Source of the DNA: Desulfobulbaceae bacterium DB1
Lineage (GTDB): Bacteria; Desulfobacterota; Desulfobulbia; Desulfobulbales; SURF-16
Length of the DNA: 64,000 nt
NCBI GenBank assembly: GCA_001914235.1
Contig: MQUF01000022.1
Location: forward strand, 1-64,000
Direction: 5' to 3'
Shown here: positions 52,623-62,784 of the stretch, one piece after another
Layout: each line of letters starts with the position of its first letter
Position numbering within the stretch: position 1 is the stretch's first letter
Program-made: the position numbers and the translations under genes
The notes under the pieces: model-generated
What the model saw: the letters and a program-made list of their open reading frames with translations, nothing else
The model's database searches: none
What the model was told of the DNA's origin: nothing

Positions 52623-55424
52623 TCATAACCCATCCGGCAGCAACACGGAAACCCCCATCACGTCCACCGGCAGGCAGGGTCGCACCGAGTAGCTGCCCAG
52701 ATCACGGGCCGCCTCGCGCACCCGGCGATGATCGGCGAGCAGGGCATTGGCCCGCTCCAGGGCCAAGGCCTCCAACCTGGTTTGATTGTCCCGTAGAAAC
52801 TCGAGTGCGACGTTGATCTCCCGGCTGGCCAGCTCAGGGCTTAAATTGGCGGTGGGGGTGACATTGAGCAGGGAGGCGACTTCGGCAGCCTCGATCCATT
52901 GCGGATTGCTCCTGCCGCGCACGGCAATGGCCGCCGTCTCCTCGGCCATCAGGGTGCGGGTCTCCCCTTTACGGCTGTAAGTGAGCTGGTGCCGAAAGCG
53001 GAGCAGATAAATGGTCGTAACGATCTTGACATCGCAGGTGACCGTGGCGGCGGCCCTGGCGGCCAAGGGTCGTTCGTCAGCAAGCGCTCCTTCCAGCAGG
53101 GTATCGGCCAGCATGGCAACCAAGGGGTGGCTGCGATGGACGAACTGGGCGGCGGGCAACGGCGGATACTGAAAATCAATGGCCAGGGGTTTATCGATAT
53201 GCGCCTCCTGGGCCAACCGTTCCCTGATGGCTTGCGGCAGATGCTGGGGCAGGATGCGAAAGCCCGTCTTTCGATAGGGTTCGAGCGGGGCGTTCAAGCG
53301 GGCGCAGGCGTTTTTCACAAAGCGGGCCACATCCTCCTGGCTGCCAAGGACTGCGCGCTGCCGTCGCCACTCCGGCAAGACATCTTCCGGCTTCAGCCGA
53401 CGCTGGGCAAAGACGGTGCGGTTGGCCTTGGCCTTTTCCATGGCGTCCTGCCACATGGTCTCCACCGGCTCCATGATCTTGGCCGGTTCAACAAAATCGA
53501 GCAAACTCAGCTGCGGACTCTGGCGCTGCTGGCGCTTCATCAATGAAGCCTTGATCAGGGCCTGGTTGATGCGTTGTTCATCTTCGGGCATGGGGACCAG
53601 GACCCCCAGTTCCAGGCGGATGGCCTCGGCTTTTCTGAGAATGACATTCAGGATGAAGCCGTCCACCGGGTTGTCCTGGCCGTAGAGCATGGCGCAGCGC
53701 ACCTCCCGCGCCTTCTGGCCGAAACGGTCCACCCGGCCTTCCCGCTGCTCGTGGCGGGTGGGGTTCCAGGCCAGATCATAGTGCACCACGGCATTAAAGT
53801 GCTGCTGGAGATTAATGCCCTCGGAGAGGCAATCGGTGGCCACCAGGATGGGGTGCTCGTTCTCGCCCAGTTCGGCGATGCGGTGATCCCGCTGCTCCGG
53901 GGTGTATTCACCGGTGATGGCATCGAGCGCGGCCTCGCGGAAGTGGTGGCGCAGGTGGTTGGCCACATAATGGGCCGTGGCGATATAACGGCAGAAGACC
54001 ACAGGCCGGAAGCCAGCGGCAATCAGGGGTTCCAGGTGGCGGATCAGGGCGGCGAGTTTCGGATCATCTCGGCTGCCCGAAAGTGCTGTTGCCTGATCAA
54101 TCAAGACCTGGAGGCGAGTGGCATCGTCCAGGGCGGCGGCTGGTTCAAGGTCACTACCGGAGAGGTCGTCGCCATGCCCATCGTGCAACCGTTCGTCATC
54201 AGCCAGAGCCTCCATCTCCTCCATGGTGCCGGTAAGCCGGGTGGATAGAGCCTTGACCGCCGCCTGGGGCGAAGATGACACGCAGCGGAGCAAGGCAAGG
54301 GTCGCGTACCAGATGAGGCGCGCCGCCTGGCCGCTTTGTCTTTCGGTGCGGTTGGCGAGATCGAGACAATAGTCCTGAACATCATCAAAAAATCTGCCCC
54401 AGCGGCCAGTCAAGGTATAGGTGACCTCAGCGGTCAGACGACGGGGAAAGATATTTGCGTCCTGCCACTCCTCGATGTCCTTGCGCCGCCGCTGGACAAA
54501 GTGACGGGCCAGTTCCTCGCGCAATGGTTTTCTGGCCTCGGGGCCAACTCCCTGCAGGGAGGAGAACTCGGGTTTGAGCAGCGACAGCAGATTATGAAAG
54601 GCGGTGTCGTCACCGGAATGGGGTGTGGCGGTGAGCATGAGCAGGTGGCGGGCCTCATCGGCTGCCAGCCTCTGCAGGAGCTCAAAGCGCAGTTGTTTAC
54701 CCTGGCCGCCAGTGGCGCAGGTATGAGCTTCGTCAACAATGATGAACTCCGGGGCGATAGCGAGAAAATGCTCCCGATGCCGTTCGCTTTTGATGTAATC
54801 GAGGCTGACCACGACAAAGGGGTGATGATCGAACAGGGAGATGCCGTGAGGTAGGCTTTTCTCCAGACGGGCAACGCTGGCCGAGGTCAATGCCACGGCC
54901 TTGAGATGGAAATGGGTCTGCAATTCCTGCTGCCACTGTTCCACCAGGTGCGGGGGGCAGAGCACGGCGAGACGAGCGATCTCGCCCCGGTCAAGCAGTT
55001 CGCGGACAATCAAGCCCGCCTCAATGGTCTTGCCGATGCCGACATCATCGGCGATGAGGAGCCGCACCGTGGGCAGGCGCAGGGCCATTAAAAGCGGCAC
55101 CAGCTGGTAGGCGCGGGGCTCGACGGCAATGTTGCCAAACGACCGGAACGGCCCGGCACCGGCACGCAGTTTAAGCTGCAGGGCGTCGCGCAGAAGAATG
55201 GCGGCGTCATGGGCGCCGGGCCGGGCTGGATCGGGCCAGGGAAAGGTGGCGGGCTCTGGAGGGGTGAGTTCAAGTTCCGGCAGCAGGGTAACCATGTCTT
55301 CGTCGGATCCGCCTAAGGGGCGCAGACGCAGGACATTGGCGTCCGACCGGGGCTGAACCACCCATTCCCGGCCACGGGCACGGATGAGCGCGCCGGGGGC
55401 AAAATCAAAGGCAAGGCTGTTCAT
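52623..55424 (-). CDS. SNF2-family helicase (DrmD/HepA-like)
   Basis: 933 residues. An N-terminal SH3-like segment (GALIRARGREWVVQPRSDAN) precedes the motor. Walker A is ADDVGIGKTIEAGL (about 125-138), DEAH is at 231-234, and motif III is LMLTATPHSGDD. The second lobe has PVVFCRYIATAHYVANHL and HEQREGRVDRFGQKAREV near residue 563. A helical tail follows. It resembles DrmD of class 1 DISARM and other defence SNF2 proteins that move along double-stranded DNA. It overlaps the TOPRIM-like gene by 4 bases. It differs clearly from the SNF2 protein at 25268. Confidence 0.92.
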   Translation of the reverse strand: MNSLAFDFAPGALIRARGREWVVQPRSDANVLRLRPLGGSDEDMVTLLPELELTPPEPATFPWPDPARPGAHDAAILLRDALQLKLRAGAGPFRSFGNIAVEPRAYQLVPLLMALRLPTVRLLIADDVGIGKTIEAGLIVRELLDRGEIARLAVLCPPHLVEQWQQELQTHFHLKAVALTSASVARLEKSLPHGISLFDHHPFVVVSLDYIKSERHREHFLAIAPEFIIVDEAHTCATGGQGKQLRFELLQRLAADEARHLLMLTATPHSGDDTAFHNLLSLLKPEFSSLQGVGPEARKPLREELARHFVQRRRKDIEEWQDANIFPRRLTAEVTYTLTGRWGRFFDDVQDYCLDLANRTERQSGQAARLIWYATLALLRCVSSSPQAAVKALSTRLTGTMEEMEALADDERLHDGHGDDLSGSDLEPAAALDDATRLQVLIDQATALSGSRDDPKLAALIRHLEPLIAAGFRPVVFCRYIATAHYVANHLRHHFREAALDAITGEYTPEQRDHRIAELGENEHPILVATDCLSEGINLQQHFNAVVHYDLAWNPTRHEQREGRVDRFGQKAREVRCAMLYGQDNPVDGFILNVILRKAEAIRLELGVLVPMPEDEQRINQALIKASLMKRQQRQSPQLSLLDFVEPAKIMEPVETMWQDAMEKAKANRTVFAQRRLKPEDVLPEWRRQRAVLGSQEDVARFVKNACARLNAPLEPYRKTGFRILPQHLPQAIRERLAQEAHIDKPLAIDFQYPPLPAAQFVHRSHPLVAMLADTLLEGALADERPLAARAAATVTCDVKIVTTIYLLRFRHQLTYSRKGETRTLMAEETAAIAVRGRSNPQWIEAAEVASLLNVTPTANLSPELASREINVALEFLRDNQTRLEALALERANALLADHRRVREAARDLGSYSVRPCLPVDVMGVSVLLPDGL

Positions 55425-56062
55425 GGTATTTCCTTTTTCATACTCCCCTGTTCATTGCAGCGTTTGCCCAATTCATCAAGACGGCGGCATGTCCGACCGA
55501 GGCTGTCGGCATTGCGGGCAGCCCTGACGACAGACCATGAATCCGAGACGAAACCGGCCAAAGTCTGATTATACATAAAACCTACCTTGGCGGTAGAACC
55601 ACGCTCAGGAAGAATCCCTGCCTTTATCACCCGTTTGCCGTAGCGACGAACCAGGTCAAGCAGCGTCTTTTTGGGATCAGCAAGCAATTCCGGTCGCTCC
55701 GGCAGCTTGTCAAGAGGAGCCCCGCAAAATTCGGCAAACCCTTCCCTGTCGGCAAGCAGCCAGGCTTCAATCTCCCGCACGGCCACCCGGAACAACATGC
55801 CGGACGGCATGATCTGCTCGCCGCGCCAATTGGCGAGCAGCGTTGGTGGGCAATCAATACGATCCAGATCCGTCAGCAACAGCACGGGAATAGCCTTCGC
55901 CGTTCTGACCAGTTCAGGCAACTTTTTCCTGAGATAGCTGTTGCCTCTGCGGCCAAGCCGTACCGCGACACACAGCCCCTGATTGGTTTCCGCAACAAGC
56001 CGATCAGCCACTGCTTCGCTCAAGGCATCCTCGGTGGCGATATAGATTCCGGTCATCCCCAC
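55421..56062 (-). CDS. TOPRIM-like protein (DUF4276-like)
   Basis: 213 residues. YIATEDALSEAVADRLV near the N terminus offers the acidic residue and VLLLTDLDRIDC the DxD pair of a TOPRIM-type metal site. VREIEAWLLADREGFAEFCG is a strong DUF4276-like segment, followed by LADPKKTLLDLVRRYG. It overlaps the AAA ATPase gene by 10 bases. ATPase plus TOPRIM pairs occur in OLD, Gabija and PARIS-type systems, where the TOPRIM part is the nuclease effector. Assignment by pattern only. Confidence 0.75.
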   Translation of the reverse strand: MGMTGIYIATEDALSEAVADRLVAETNQGLCVAVRLGRRGNSYLRKKLPELVRTAKAIPVLLLTDLDRIDCPPTLLANWRGEQIMPSGMLFRVAVREIEAWLLADREGFAEFCGAPLDKLPERPELLADPKKTLLDLVRRYGKRVIKAGILPERGSTAKVGFMYNQTLAGFVSDSWSVVRAARNADSLGRTCRRLDELGKRCNEQGSMKKEIP

Positions 56063-57210
56063 AAGCCCAACTGCACGGCTTTTTTCGGACGTGTTTGAGG
56101 CAACACCACATCCGCGACCGACAACCCTGCGTCAAGACCTTGTTGCTCCGCCTCGGAAACCCGGCGGACCTGGGTCCCCTCGTGGCTCGGTTCCAGCACC
56201 ACAACCCCACGGGCGTCAATCCCCGGGTTATCAAGCATGGCCTGGCTATGCGTACTGATGATGATCTGACGGCGTTGTTTGGATGCCCGCTGGATGGTTT
56301 GGATCAAAAGCGGTATCTGTTCAACGACGGCCTGATGCAGCGACAGTTCCGGTTCCTCGATGAGCAGCAGGGAATTGCCTTCCAGCAGAGACCACAGGAT
56401 GCCAAGCAGCCGTAAGGTGCCGTCGGAGAATTGATCTTCCCGTTGCCAACCGGCATTGGGGCGGTGATGTTCATAAAGGGCCTCAAGATGGGGTCTGCCT
56501 GTTACGGCATCCGGCTTGAAGCGTAATTCCTTGAATTGCGGCACAGCGGCGGACAGCGCTTTACTGATCTTTTCCAGACGTTTGTCGCGGGTTTTTTCCG
56601 GGCACTTGGCTATCCGTTCCAAAAAACCCTGCCCAAAGGGGTCATCTTCAAGCCGATTTCCCCCGATCTTGTCGTCGAATTTAAGCAACTGAGGAATCAG
56701 GTGGAGGTAAGTAACGCCGCTGAAGTAATCGGCAATCTCTCGAAAGAGACCATTCGCCCGCGTTTGCTCCAAATGTGTTTCGGTGAGTAACTGCCCGTCT
56801 TTTTTGTCCTCGGGGTCAGGACGGGATAGAATGCGCTCATTACCATGCCATACCTCTTCAATGGAAACCAATAACCGATGGGCTCCGGTACCTTCAGGCC
56901 TGAACCCGAGCACGTACCGCCACAAGAGCGATGGCTCATCCACCCGATCAGAAAAATGCACTTCAATTCTCACCTCGGGATCGCGTCGGGCATGCAGGCA
57001 ACGCAGTTTGGAAATTTTCCCCCGATCTTTCACTGCCTTCTGCAGGCCGCCACCCTCCGGCTTGCAGATATCGCGCAGAAAACGAAATACATCGAGCAGA
57101 TTCGATTTGCCGGAAGCGTTCGGGCCAATGATATAGGAATTGTTGGCGAAACGGGCTTCCGCTTCCCGAAAATTGCGCCAGTTTTTCAACTTCAGACAGG
57201 TAATGTACAT
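56053..57210 (-). CDS. AAA15/AAA21-type ATPase paired with TOPRIM-like protein
   Basis: 385 residues. CLKLKNWRNFREAEARFANN leads to Walker A GPNASGKSN (29-37). SDGTLRLLGILWSLLEGNSL is signature-like, Walker B is LLLIEEPELSLHQAVVEQIP near residue 287, and IIISTHSQAMLDNPG is the switch histidine region. It is a dimerising ABC-type ATPase that probably senses a foreign trigger and activates the overlapping TOPRIM-like gene product. The pair lies inside the helicase-methylase operon, 80 bases from the large helicase gene. Confidence 0.9.
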   Translation of the reverse strand: MYITCLKLKNWRNFREAEARFANNSYIIGPNASGKSNLLDVFRFLRDICKPEGGGLQKAVKDRGKISKLRCLHARRDPEVRIEVHFSDRVDEPSLLWRYVLGFRPEGTGAHRLLVSIEEVWHGNERILSRPDPEDKKDGQLLTETHLEQTRANGLFREIADYFSGVTYLHLIPQLLKFDDKIGGNRLEDDPFGQGFLERIAKCPEKTRDKRLEKISKALSAAVPQFKELRFKPDAVTGRPHLEALYEHHRPNAGWQREDQFSDGTLRLLGILWSLLEGNSLLLIEEPELSLHQAVVEQIPLLIQTIQRASKQRRQIIISTHSQAMLDNPGIDARGVVVLEPSHEGTQVRRVSEAEQQGLDAGLSVADVVLPQTRPKKAVQLGLWG

Positions 57211-57290
57211 TTGCCGTCTCCATCAATTGGGGTGTCTCTCGTTAAATATCACGACTGACTTTAACATATTTTCCCTTCATCATCCGCCAG

Positions 57291-60200
57291 TTATTCGCCT
57301 TGTCCGAAAATATCGGGATATTCGGCAAACAGGGCGGGCCACGTCTCGGCGCCTGGAGGGAAATGGAGGACGCGCCAGCCACGGTCCAGTGCATAGGCGA
57401 GCAAGGCAGGGTCCGGCTCATGCAAAAAAATCAGGGCACGAACGGCCTTATACTGGGCGTCCGCCACACCCTGGCCGTTGTTGAGCTGAACATGCAAGTC
57501 GTCCGGTCGCCGCAACCGCAGATCATCCAGGGCCGCGAGCCAGGAAGCAAGCTCGTCGTTGGGCGTAGTTGGGGCAGGTTCAGGTTTTGACCCCGCGGGT
57601 CTGACGCTGGCATTGGCCAGGGCGACCAGCAGTTTCAGGGCCTCCGGTTCCTGCCGGTTGATTTTTTCATGGTCCGGCTGATTGAAATAGGAAAGCAGGC
57701 ACTGGTAGCAACCCGCCTCGCAGATGCGGCCGCCGTCAGGGCGTTCTTCCGCGTCCGGCAGGATGTCGATGGAAAAGCCTCCATCCGGTACATTAAAATG
57801 CATGAGCCGGAGAGCGTTCTTCGCCACTTCGGCAAGCTGCCTTGTTTCCCCGGCCAAACGGGTCAAGACCCCGGCGCCCCCCTCGGCTGCCTCATAAAAA
57901 AGAATTGCCCTGCGGTTATCCGCATCGGGCAGGGCCTCGGCCATCATTTCCGATTCCTCTATCTGGAAGCTCTGCTCGATGCCACGTTTCAGCGCAGCCT
58001 GCAGGGTGGCCATGGCATTGGCATCAAGTGGCCGGGATGGGGTCAGGATGAGAATATTCCGATGGTCTTCCACAAAAGGCACAATGCGCTGGGGCGAAAC
58101 CTTGTTCAACATGGTGTCTTCCAGGCCTTCCCCGCTCTGTTCCTCTTCCGGGTTTTCCTGTTTACTCCATACTCCGGAGATCGGGTTGATATAAAAGCCG
58201 AGCTGATTTTTGTCGCGGCGCCGGCGCCAGCCCCGGTTAATACGCCAGATACGGGCGGCTGGCGCATAGGTAAGAGTGGCGATTTGCTCATCACCCAGCA
58301 GTACCGTGGCCTCGGTCTTCTGGATCAAGCCGTCCGGGCCAGGGAGAAAGCGATAGGCGGTCTGCAACTCAAAGCCCTGGCGCTGGCGTTCTTCGTCATT
58401 GACGGAAATGCGTTCCACCGGAATTGTCTCCACGGTCTCAATGCGGTAGAGACTGTTTATCCTGCCCTGATCGGTGAGCGGCGTGCCGCAGTTATCGCAG
58501 ACATTATTGAGAGGATCAGGGGAACTCTCCTCACCCATGTGGCCATGGCCGCAATGAGCGCAGATGCGGGCGGAAACCGTGGCCAGGGTGGTGTCGGCGG
58601 TCACATGGTCGGCGGCGCTGACATTAAGTTTGGCGCGAATGACCCGGTAGGTCCGGCCTTCGTGGTAGATGAGGCTGCGGGGACCGAACTCGGACAAAGC
58701 CAGGAAGCGTGGACGGCTGACCATGTTGCCTTCGTCCTCCTTGCCGGAACTTGAGCCACCCCGGCCGGGGATCCAGGCCATGAGCGGCAGGCGCGGGAAG
58801 TTGTAACCGGGGAGAAATCCCTGGCTGGCAAGATAGCGGTAAGTGTAAAAATCAGAATTCTGGGTATTGCCGGACTTCAGCAGCATAGCATATTGCCGTG
58901 CTGCATCGCCATAGCGGCGTCGGGCGTTTTCACGCTCGCCATGCTTGACCGCGTGGCTCTTGACCACAGCGTCGGCCAGGTCCATCTGTTTGCGGGTGGC
59001 ATCAAAGAGATTACGCCAGCGGTCCAGAGCGCGATTGAAGGTGTCAGCCGCCTGGGAAATGACCTGCTCGACATAGCGTTCATTGAACCAGGGAGCTGCT
59101 TCAGGGCTTAATTCGTTTTCGACTTCGGCGATAACCTGCCGGGCATGGGCAAGCCCCCTAGTCTGCACCGCGGGATCGGCGAAACAGGCGCGCAGTTCGT
59201 CCCTGATGGGTTTTTCGTCCTTTTCCAGATCGAGCAGCGGGGCAATGCTGGTGTCGAGCTGATGTTCCACATTGGCAAGCCACACTGCGTGCAGATGGCT
59301 TTCCACGAGATCACGGTTGGCAAGGTCAAGAGTAGGCGGTTTGACCACGCCATGCACCATATGGGGGGCATGGCGGAAGAACCACTGGTCGTGCGGGCTC
59401 TGCGCCGCACAGTAGGTGATCACCAGGGCTGGTTGCCCGGACCGACCGGCGCGGCCGCTGCGCTGGGCATAATTGGCCGGTGTCGGTGGGACGTTGCGGA
59501 GATAGACGGTATTCAGGGCGGAGATATCCACCCCAAGTTCCATGGTCGGGGAACAGAACAGGACCGGCAGGCGCTGGAGCGGGGCATCATGGCCGGGGTC
59601 GGCAGCCCACTCCTCTCTGTCCTGTCGGGTGTAGCGGAAACGGGTTTCAAGAAAAATCCGTTTGCCGGCCTCCACCTGGGCGGTATGTTCATGGGCCTCG
59701 AATTCGAAAAGCGGATGATTCGGCAGGGCCAGCACCTTGGCAACGGCAAGATACAGCTGCCGGAAGAAGGCATTGGACCGATTTTCATCCCCGGGAGGGA
59801 GTTCACTCACCAGCCGCCACAAGAGAGCCGATGATTTCAACCTCCAGCCGATGAGGTCCTGCCCGACACTGGCCGACTGCATATATCCGTACCGTTGAGC
59901 TGCTGACAGAAAGTCAATGAGAATTGTGGCGAATTCCTGCCCCTTCCAGCCGTTCACCTGTCCGGCAAATTCTGTTTTTCCCCAGAACGACGCCTGTTTG
60001 AGCAGTCGCACCAGGCGGGAACGCGGCCCGCCGCTGACCAGGTCTTCCCGAACTTTGCCACGGAATTCCGGCCGCTTACCGAATATGAGATATTTTGAAG
60101 TGGACAAGCGTTCGTCCTGGGCAAACGACCAACGTTCATTTAAATAACTGTAGGCGCTGTTCCGGGCCTTATCCTGATCATTGGGATCGAGATAGCGGGA

Positions 60201-62570
60201 CTCCAGACAGAGGTTGCGGCGCAGTTCGGCGAATACAAAGCGGGCAAGCGCCTGACGGGCATCCGGCTGCAGGCGTTGCAGCACGGAATGGCTTTTGGCA
60301 AACAGGGATTCATTGGCGCAGAAATCCTCAAGCCCCTGGTAGTCGATATGCAAAAGTTTGAGCTGATCAAGATTAGGGTTATTGTATCGCCACCCCTTGC
60401 GCAGGTCTCGAACCAGCCGGTAGCCCAGGATATAGCGCAGGGCCCGCTGGGCCTCCTGCCGGGCAAGACCAACCAGTTGCGGGCTCTTGAGGTACTCTGC
60501 CAGTACTCCTTCTTCGTCACGGTCAAAGCCGAGTGCCTTGAATACCGCATCAGAAAGATTCTCTTCGGTAAGCTCACCGCTGTTTTGTTGCAGGGCGCCC
60601 ACCAGCCCTGCGCGCAGAGTCAACAGAAAGACAAAATCGTTGAAATGCCCGGCCTGCAGTGCCGCATCCTGGCGGTTATCGGTGAAGCCCAGAAGCTTGC
60701 GGGGATCAGGAAGATCGGGCGGTAAATCCTGGGCCGCGAAGAGCTGTCGCAAGGCGCTCAAGGTGAGCATGGTGGTAGCCGAGGATCTACCCTCGCCGGA
60801 AAGGCTCGACAACCGGTTGACATCCCGGCCATAGGATTCATGCACGTATCCGCAGTTGAGACAAAAACGGAACTTGCCGGGGATAAACCAGAATCTATTC
60901 CCCTGCCCTTCATCTCCCCCGGCATCGACCCTTACCTCACAGGGAACCGCAGCCCTGTAATTGGGTTTAACCTTGGGTGAGGCGCCTGTGATATCCAGCC
61001 AATGCTCCGGAAGGTCTTCAAAAATGCCCCGGTATTGCTGGCCATCGCGATAAGGGGCGAGAAAGCCGAAGCCTTTGGCATCATCATCGCTGGCAATGTC
61101 ATCGATTTCCCGGGAAGAATAGCGGCATGAGGCTCCATCCTGCCGCCAGACAGGATGGTACTCCTGGCCGCACTCACGGCAGAAATGGGCTGCGAAGAGC
61201 AGAATATGCTCTTGCTGGCGGCCAGGGGCAAAGCGTTGAGCATCCAGTGTCACAGGGCGAAGACCTTCGGGCTCCAAGGTCGTATATACTTTGCCGGGAC
61301 CGCTGATAAACTGGTGCAGCTTGAAGGCGAAAGGGGGATGCCCCTGGGGGGATCGCAGATCAAGGGCGGCGACGAGAAAATTCTGCAATGCCTGTCGGGC
61401 TTCGTCTTTCTCAATGCCGGCCTGGTCAGCCAACCGTTGTGACGCTTCCGAAACGGTCAGCGGCTTGGCGCGATTGGGCCTTGAGAGGTCCGACATGTCG
61501 ATTCCCAGATTCAGTTCCACCCAGACCGCCAGGGGATCGTGCCGAAAAGACTCAAAATCCGCCCAGTCAAATGAACCGCCCCGTATTCTGTCTGCAAGAA
61601 TGGGTTTGATGCTAACAATATCAAGGCTTGGGTCCGTCACGCGTTCGAGAGTCTCGCCGATGACATCATGGGAGGTGATTGTGGTGCCGAAAAGCTTGCT
61701 GGCCACCTCCGCCACGGTTTTCTGCTGGTCTTCCCCGGTTCCGGTGCTCGACATGGTTGCCGAGGTGCCTATGCAGATAAGTTTCCGCGCATCCAGACGT
61801 TGGCGGAGACGGCGCACCAGCATGGCAACATCAGCCCCCTGCCTTCCTCGATAGGTGTGCAGCTCATCCAGTACCAGGAATTCAAGCCCGCGGCAATGTT
61901 CAACCACTTGGCGATCAATCGCTTCATAGCGGGTCAGGATAAGCTCCAGCATCATGAAGTTGGTCAGTAGGATGTCCGGTGGGTTTTCGGCAATCTGCTG
62001 GCGAATCGTCTGTCTTTCTTGGCCGGTGTAACGTGCGACGGTAAATGGTTTGTTCTCCTCCGCATAGCCATGGAGAAATTTGTTCAGTTCCTCCAGCTGA
62101 CTGTTGGCCAAGGCGTTCATGGGATAGATGACAATGGCGCGGGTACGGCGAGCGGCATCATCTTTTCTGGCCTTGAGGATACGATCAATAATCGGAATGA
62201 AAAAGGCCAGTGATTTACCGGAGCCGGTGCCGGTTGTGACAACATAGCTCTTTTCGTCTTGCGCCTTGGCAATTGCTTCAAGCTGATGCGTATACAGGTT
62301 GAGGGGGCTCGGGTGATCTTCCGATTTACCGATCTGGAAAATCCCTGCACAGGCTGGATGAAGCAGGCCTTGCTCAACAAGGGTCTGGACTGATTCCTTA
62401 CGCTGATAATTGGGGTTGATTTGAATTAACGGCTCCGGCCAATAGCGGCCGGCGTTGTATTGTTTTTCAACTTCTTCAAACAAATCCTGAGCCGCAATGC
62501 GCGTGAAACTGCGCGAAAAGGTGCTGTATTCTTCAATCAGCCTATCTCGAAACTTGAAAACATTTTGCAT
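57291..62570 (-). CDS. Very large DEAD/DEAH-type helicase with DUF1998 domain
   Basis: 1759 residues. Walker A is VTTGTGSGKS (111-120). The DExH box is LVLDELHTYRGRQGADVAML near residue 233, and motif III is GTSATM near 270. Motif VI is YAQRSGRAGRSGQPALVITY near 1042. A zinc cluster (CAHCGHGH, CDNCG) lies near 1343. The DUF1998 cysteine segment is CEAGCYQCLLSYFNQPDH near 1622. A short C-terminal domain has ALLAYALDRGWRVLHFPPGA. It combines the features split between DrmA and DrmB in DISARM, and also resembles DruE and Hma helicases. It is the first gene of the operon. Confidence 0.93.
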   Translation of the reverse strand: MQNVFKFRDRLIEEYSTFSRSFTRIAAQDLFEEVEKQYNAGRYWPEPLIQINPNYQRKESVQTLVEQGLLHPACAGIFQIGKSEDHPSPLNLYTHQLEAIAKAQDEKSYVVTTGTGSGKSLAFFIPIIDRILKARKDDAARRTRAIVIYPMNALANSQLEELNKFLHGYAEENKPFTVARYTGQERQTIRQQIAENPPDILLTNFMMLELILTRYEAIDRQVVEHCRGLEFLVLDELHTYRGRQGADVAMLVRRLRQRLDARKLICIGTSATMSSTGTGEDQQKTVAEVASKLFGTTITSHDVIGETLERVTDPSLDIVSIKPILADRIRGGSFDWADFESFRHDPLAVWVELNLGIDMSDLSRPNRAKPLTVSEASQRLADQAGIEKDEARQALQNFLVAALDLRSPQGHPPFAFKLHQFISGPGKVYTTLEPEGLRPVTLDAQRFAPGRQQEHILLFAAHFCRECGQEYHPVWRQDGASCRYSSREIDDIASDDDAKGFGFLAPYRDGQQYRGIFEDLPEHWLDITGASPKVKPNYRAAVPCEVRVDAGGDEGQGNRFWFIPGKFRFCLNCGYVHESYGRDVNRLSSLSGEGRSSATTMLTLSALRQLFAAQDLPPDLPDPRKLLGFTDNRQDAALQAGHFNDFVFLLTLRAGLVGALQQNSGELTEENLSDAVFKALGFDRDEEGVLAEYLKSPQLVGLARQEAQRALRYILGYRLVRDLRKGWRYNNPNLDQLKLLHIDYQGLEDFCANESLFAKSHSVLQRLQPDARQALARFVFAELRRNLCLESRYLDPNDQDKARNSAYSYLNERWSFAQDERLSTSKYLIFGKRPEFRGKVREDLVSGGPRSRLVRLLKQASFWGKTEFAGQVNGWKGQEFATILIDFLSAAQRYGYMQSASVGQDLIGWRLKSSALLWRLVSELPPGDENRSNAFFRQLYLAVAKVLALPNHPLFEFEAHEHTAQVEAGKRIFLETRFRYTRQDREEWAADPGHDAPLQRLPVLFCSPTMELGVDISALNTVYLRNVPPTPANYAQRSGRAGRSGQPALVITYCAAQSPHDQWFFRHAPHMVHGVVKPPTLDLANRDLVESHLHAVWLANVEHQLDTSIAPLLDLEKDEKPIRDELRACFADPAVQTRGLAHARQVIAEVENELSPEAAPWFNERYVEQVISQAADTFNRALDRWRNLFDATRKQMDLADAVVKSHAVKHGERENARRRYGDAARQYAMLLKSGNTQNSDFYTYRYLASQGFLPGYNFPRLPLMAWIPGRGGSSSGKEDEGNMVSRPRFLALSEFGPRSLIYHEGRTYRVIRAKLNVSAADHVTADTTLATVSARICAHCGHGHMGEESSPDPLNNVCDNCGTPLTDQGRINSLYRIETVETIPVERISVNDEERQRQGFELQTAYRFLPGPDGLIQKTEATVLLGDEQIATLTYAPAARIWRINRGWRRRRDKNQLGFYINPISGVWSKQENPEEEQSGEGLEDTMLNKVSPQRIVPFVEDHRNILILTPSRPLDANAMATLQAALKRGIEQSFQIEESEMMAEALPDADNRRAILFYEAAEGGAGVLTRLAGETRQLAEVAKNALRLMHFNVPDGGFSIDILPDAEERPDGGRICEAGCYQCLLSYFNQPDHEKINRQEPEALKLLVALANASVRPAGSKPEPAPTTPNDELASWLAALDDLRLRRPDDLHVQLNNGQGVADAQYKAVRALIFLHEPDPALLAYALDRGWRVLHFPPGAETWPALFAEYPDIFGQGE

Positions 62571-62600
62571 TGCCTCACCGTATTCAACACTAAAAAAAAT

Positions 62601-62744
62601 TCAGAAGATTGCCCAAGGGATCATTCGTTTCTGGCCTGTCCCGTATATGATTTCCGCAAGTTTTTTCGCCTTCAGCCGCAGCTGCGGCACCGCCGGTCCG
62701 TCCTGCTGCTCGTTCAGCCAGTGTCTGATGTCAATCACCCACAT
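62601..62744 (-). pseudogene. Short remnant gene upstream of the defence operon
   Basis: A 47-codon frame reads MWVIDIRHWLNEQQDGPAVP, then QLRLKAKKLAEIIYGTGQKR. The first 35 residues resemble the start of small conserved genes found beside similar helicase loci. The expected rest is missing after EII, so it is probably a truncated copy. The 62571-62600 and 62745-62784 gaps hold only a possible operon promoter. Confidence 0.5.
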
Positions 62745-62784
62745 ACATGGCTCCAAAACCAAAGTCAGTTGCAGGATACCTCAT

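Noticed and set aside
57291-62570. Assignment to Druantia (DruE) or Zorya
   Set aside because: The helicase shares the DUF1998 layout with DruE, but none of the Druantia partner genes or Zorya motor genes are present. DISARM/Hma-like is the better fit.
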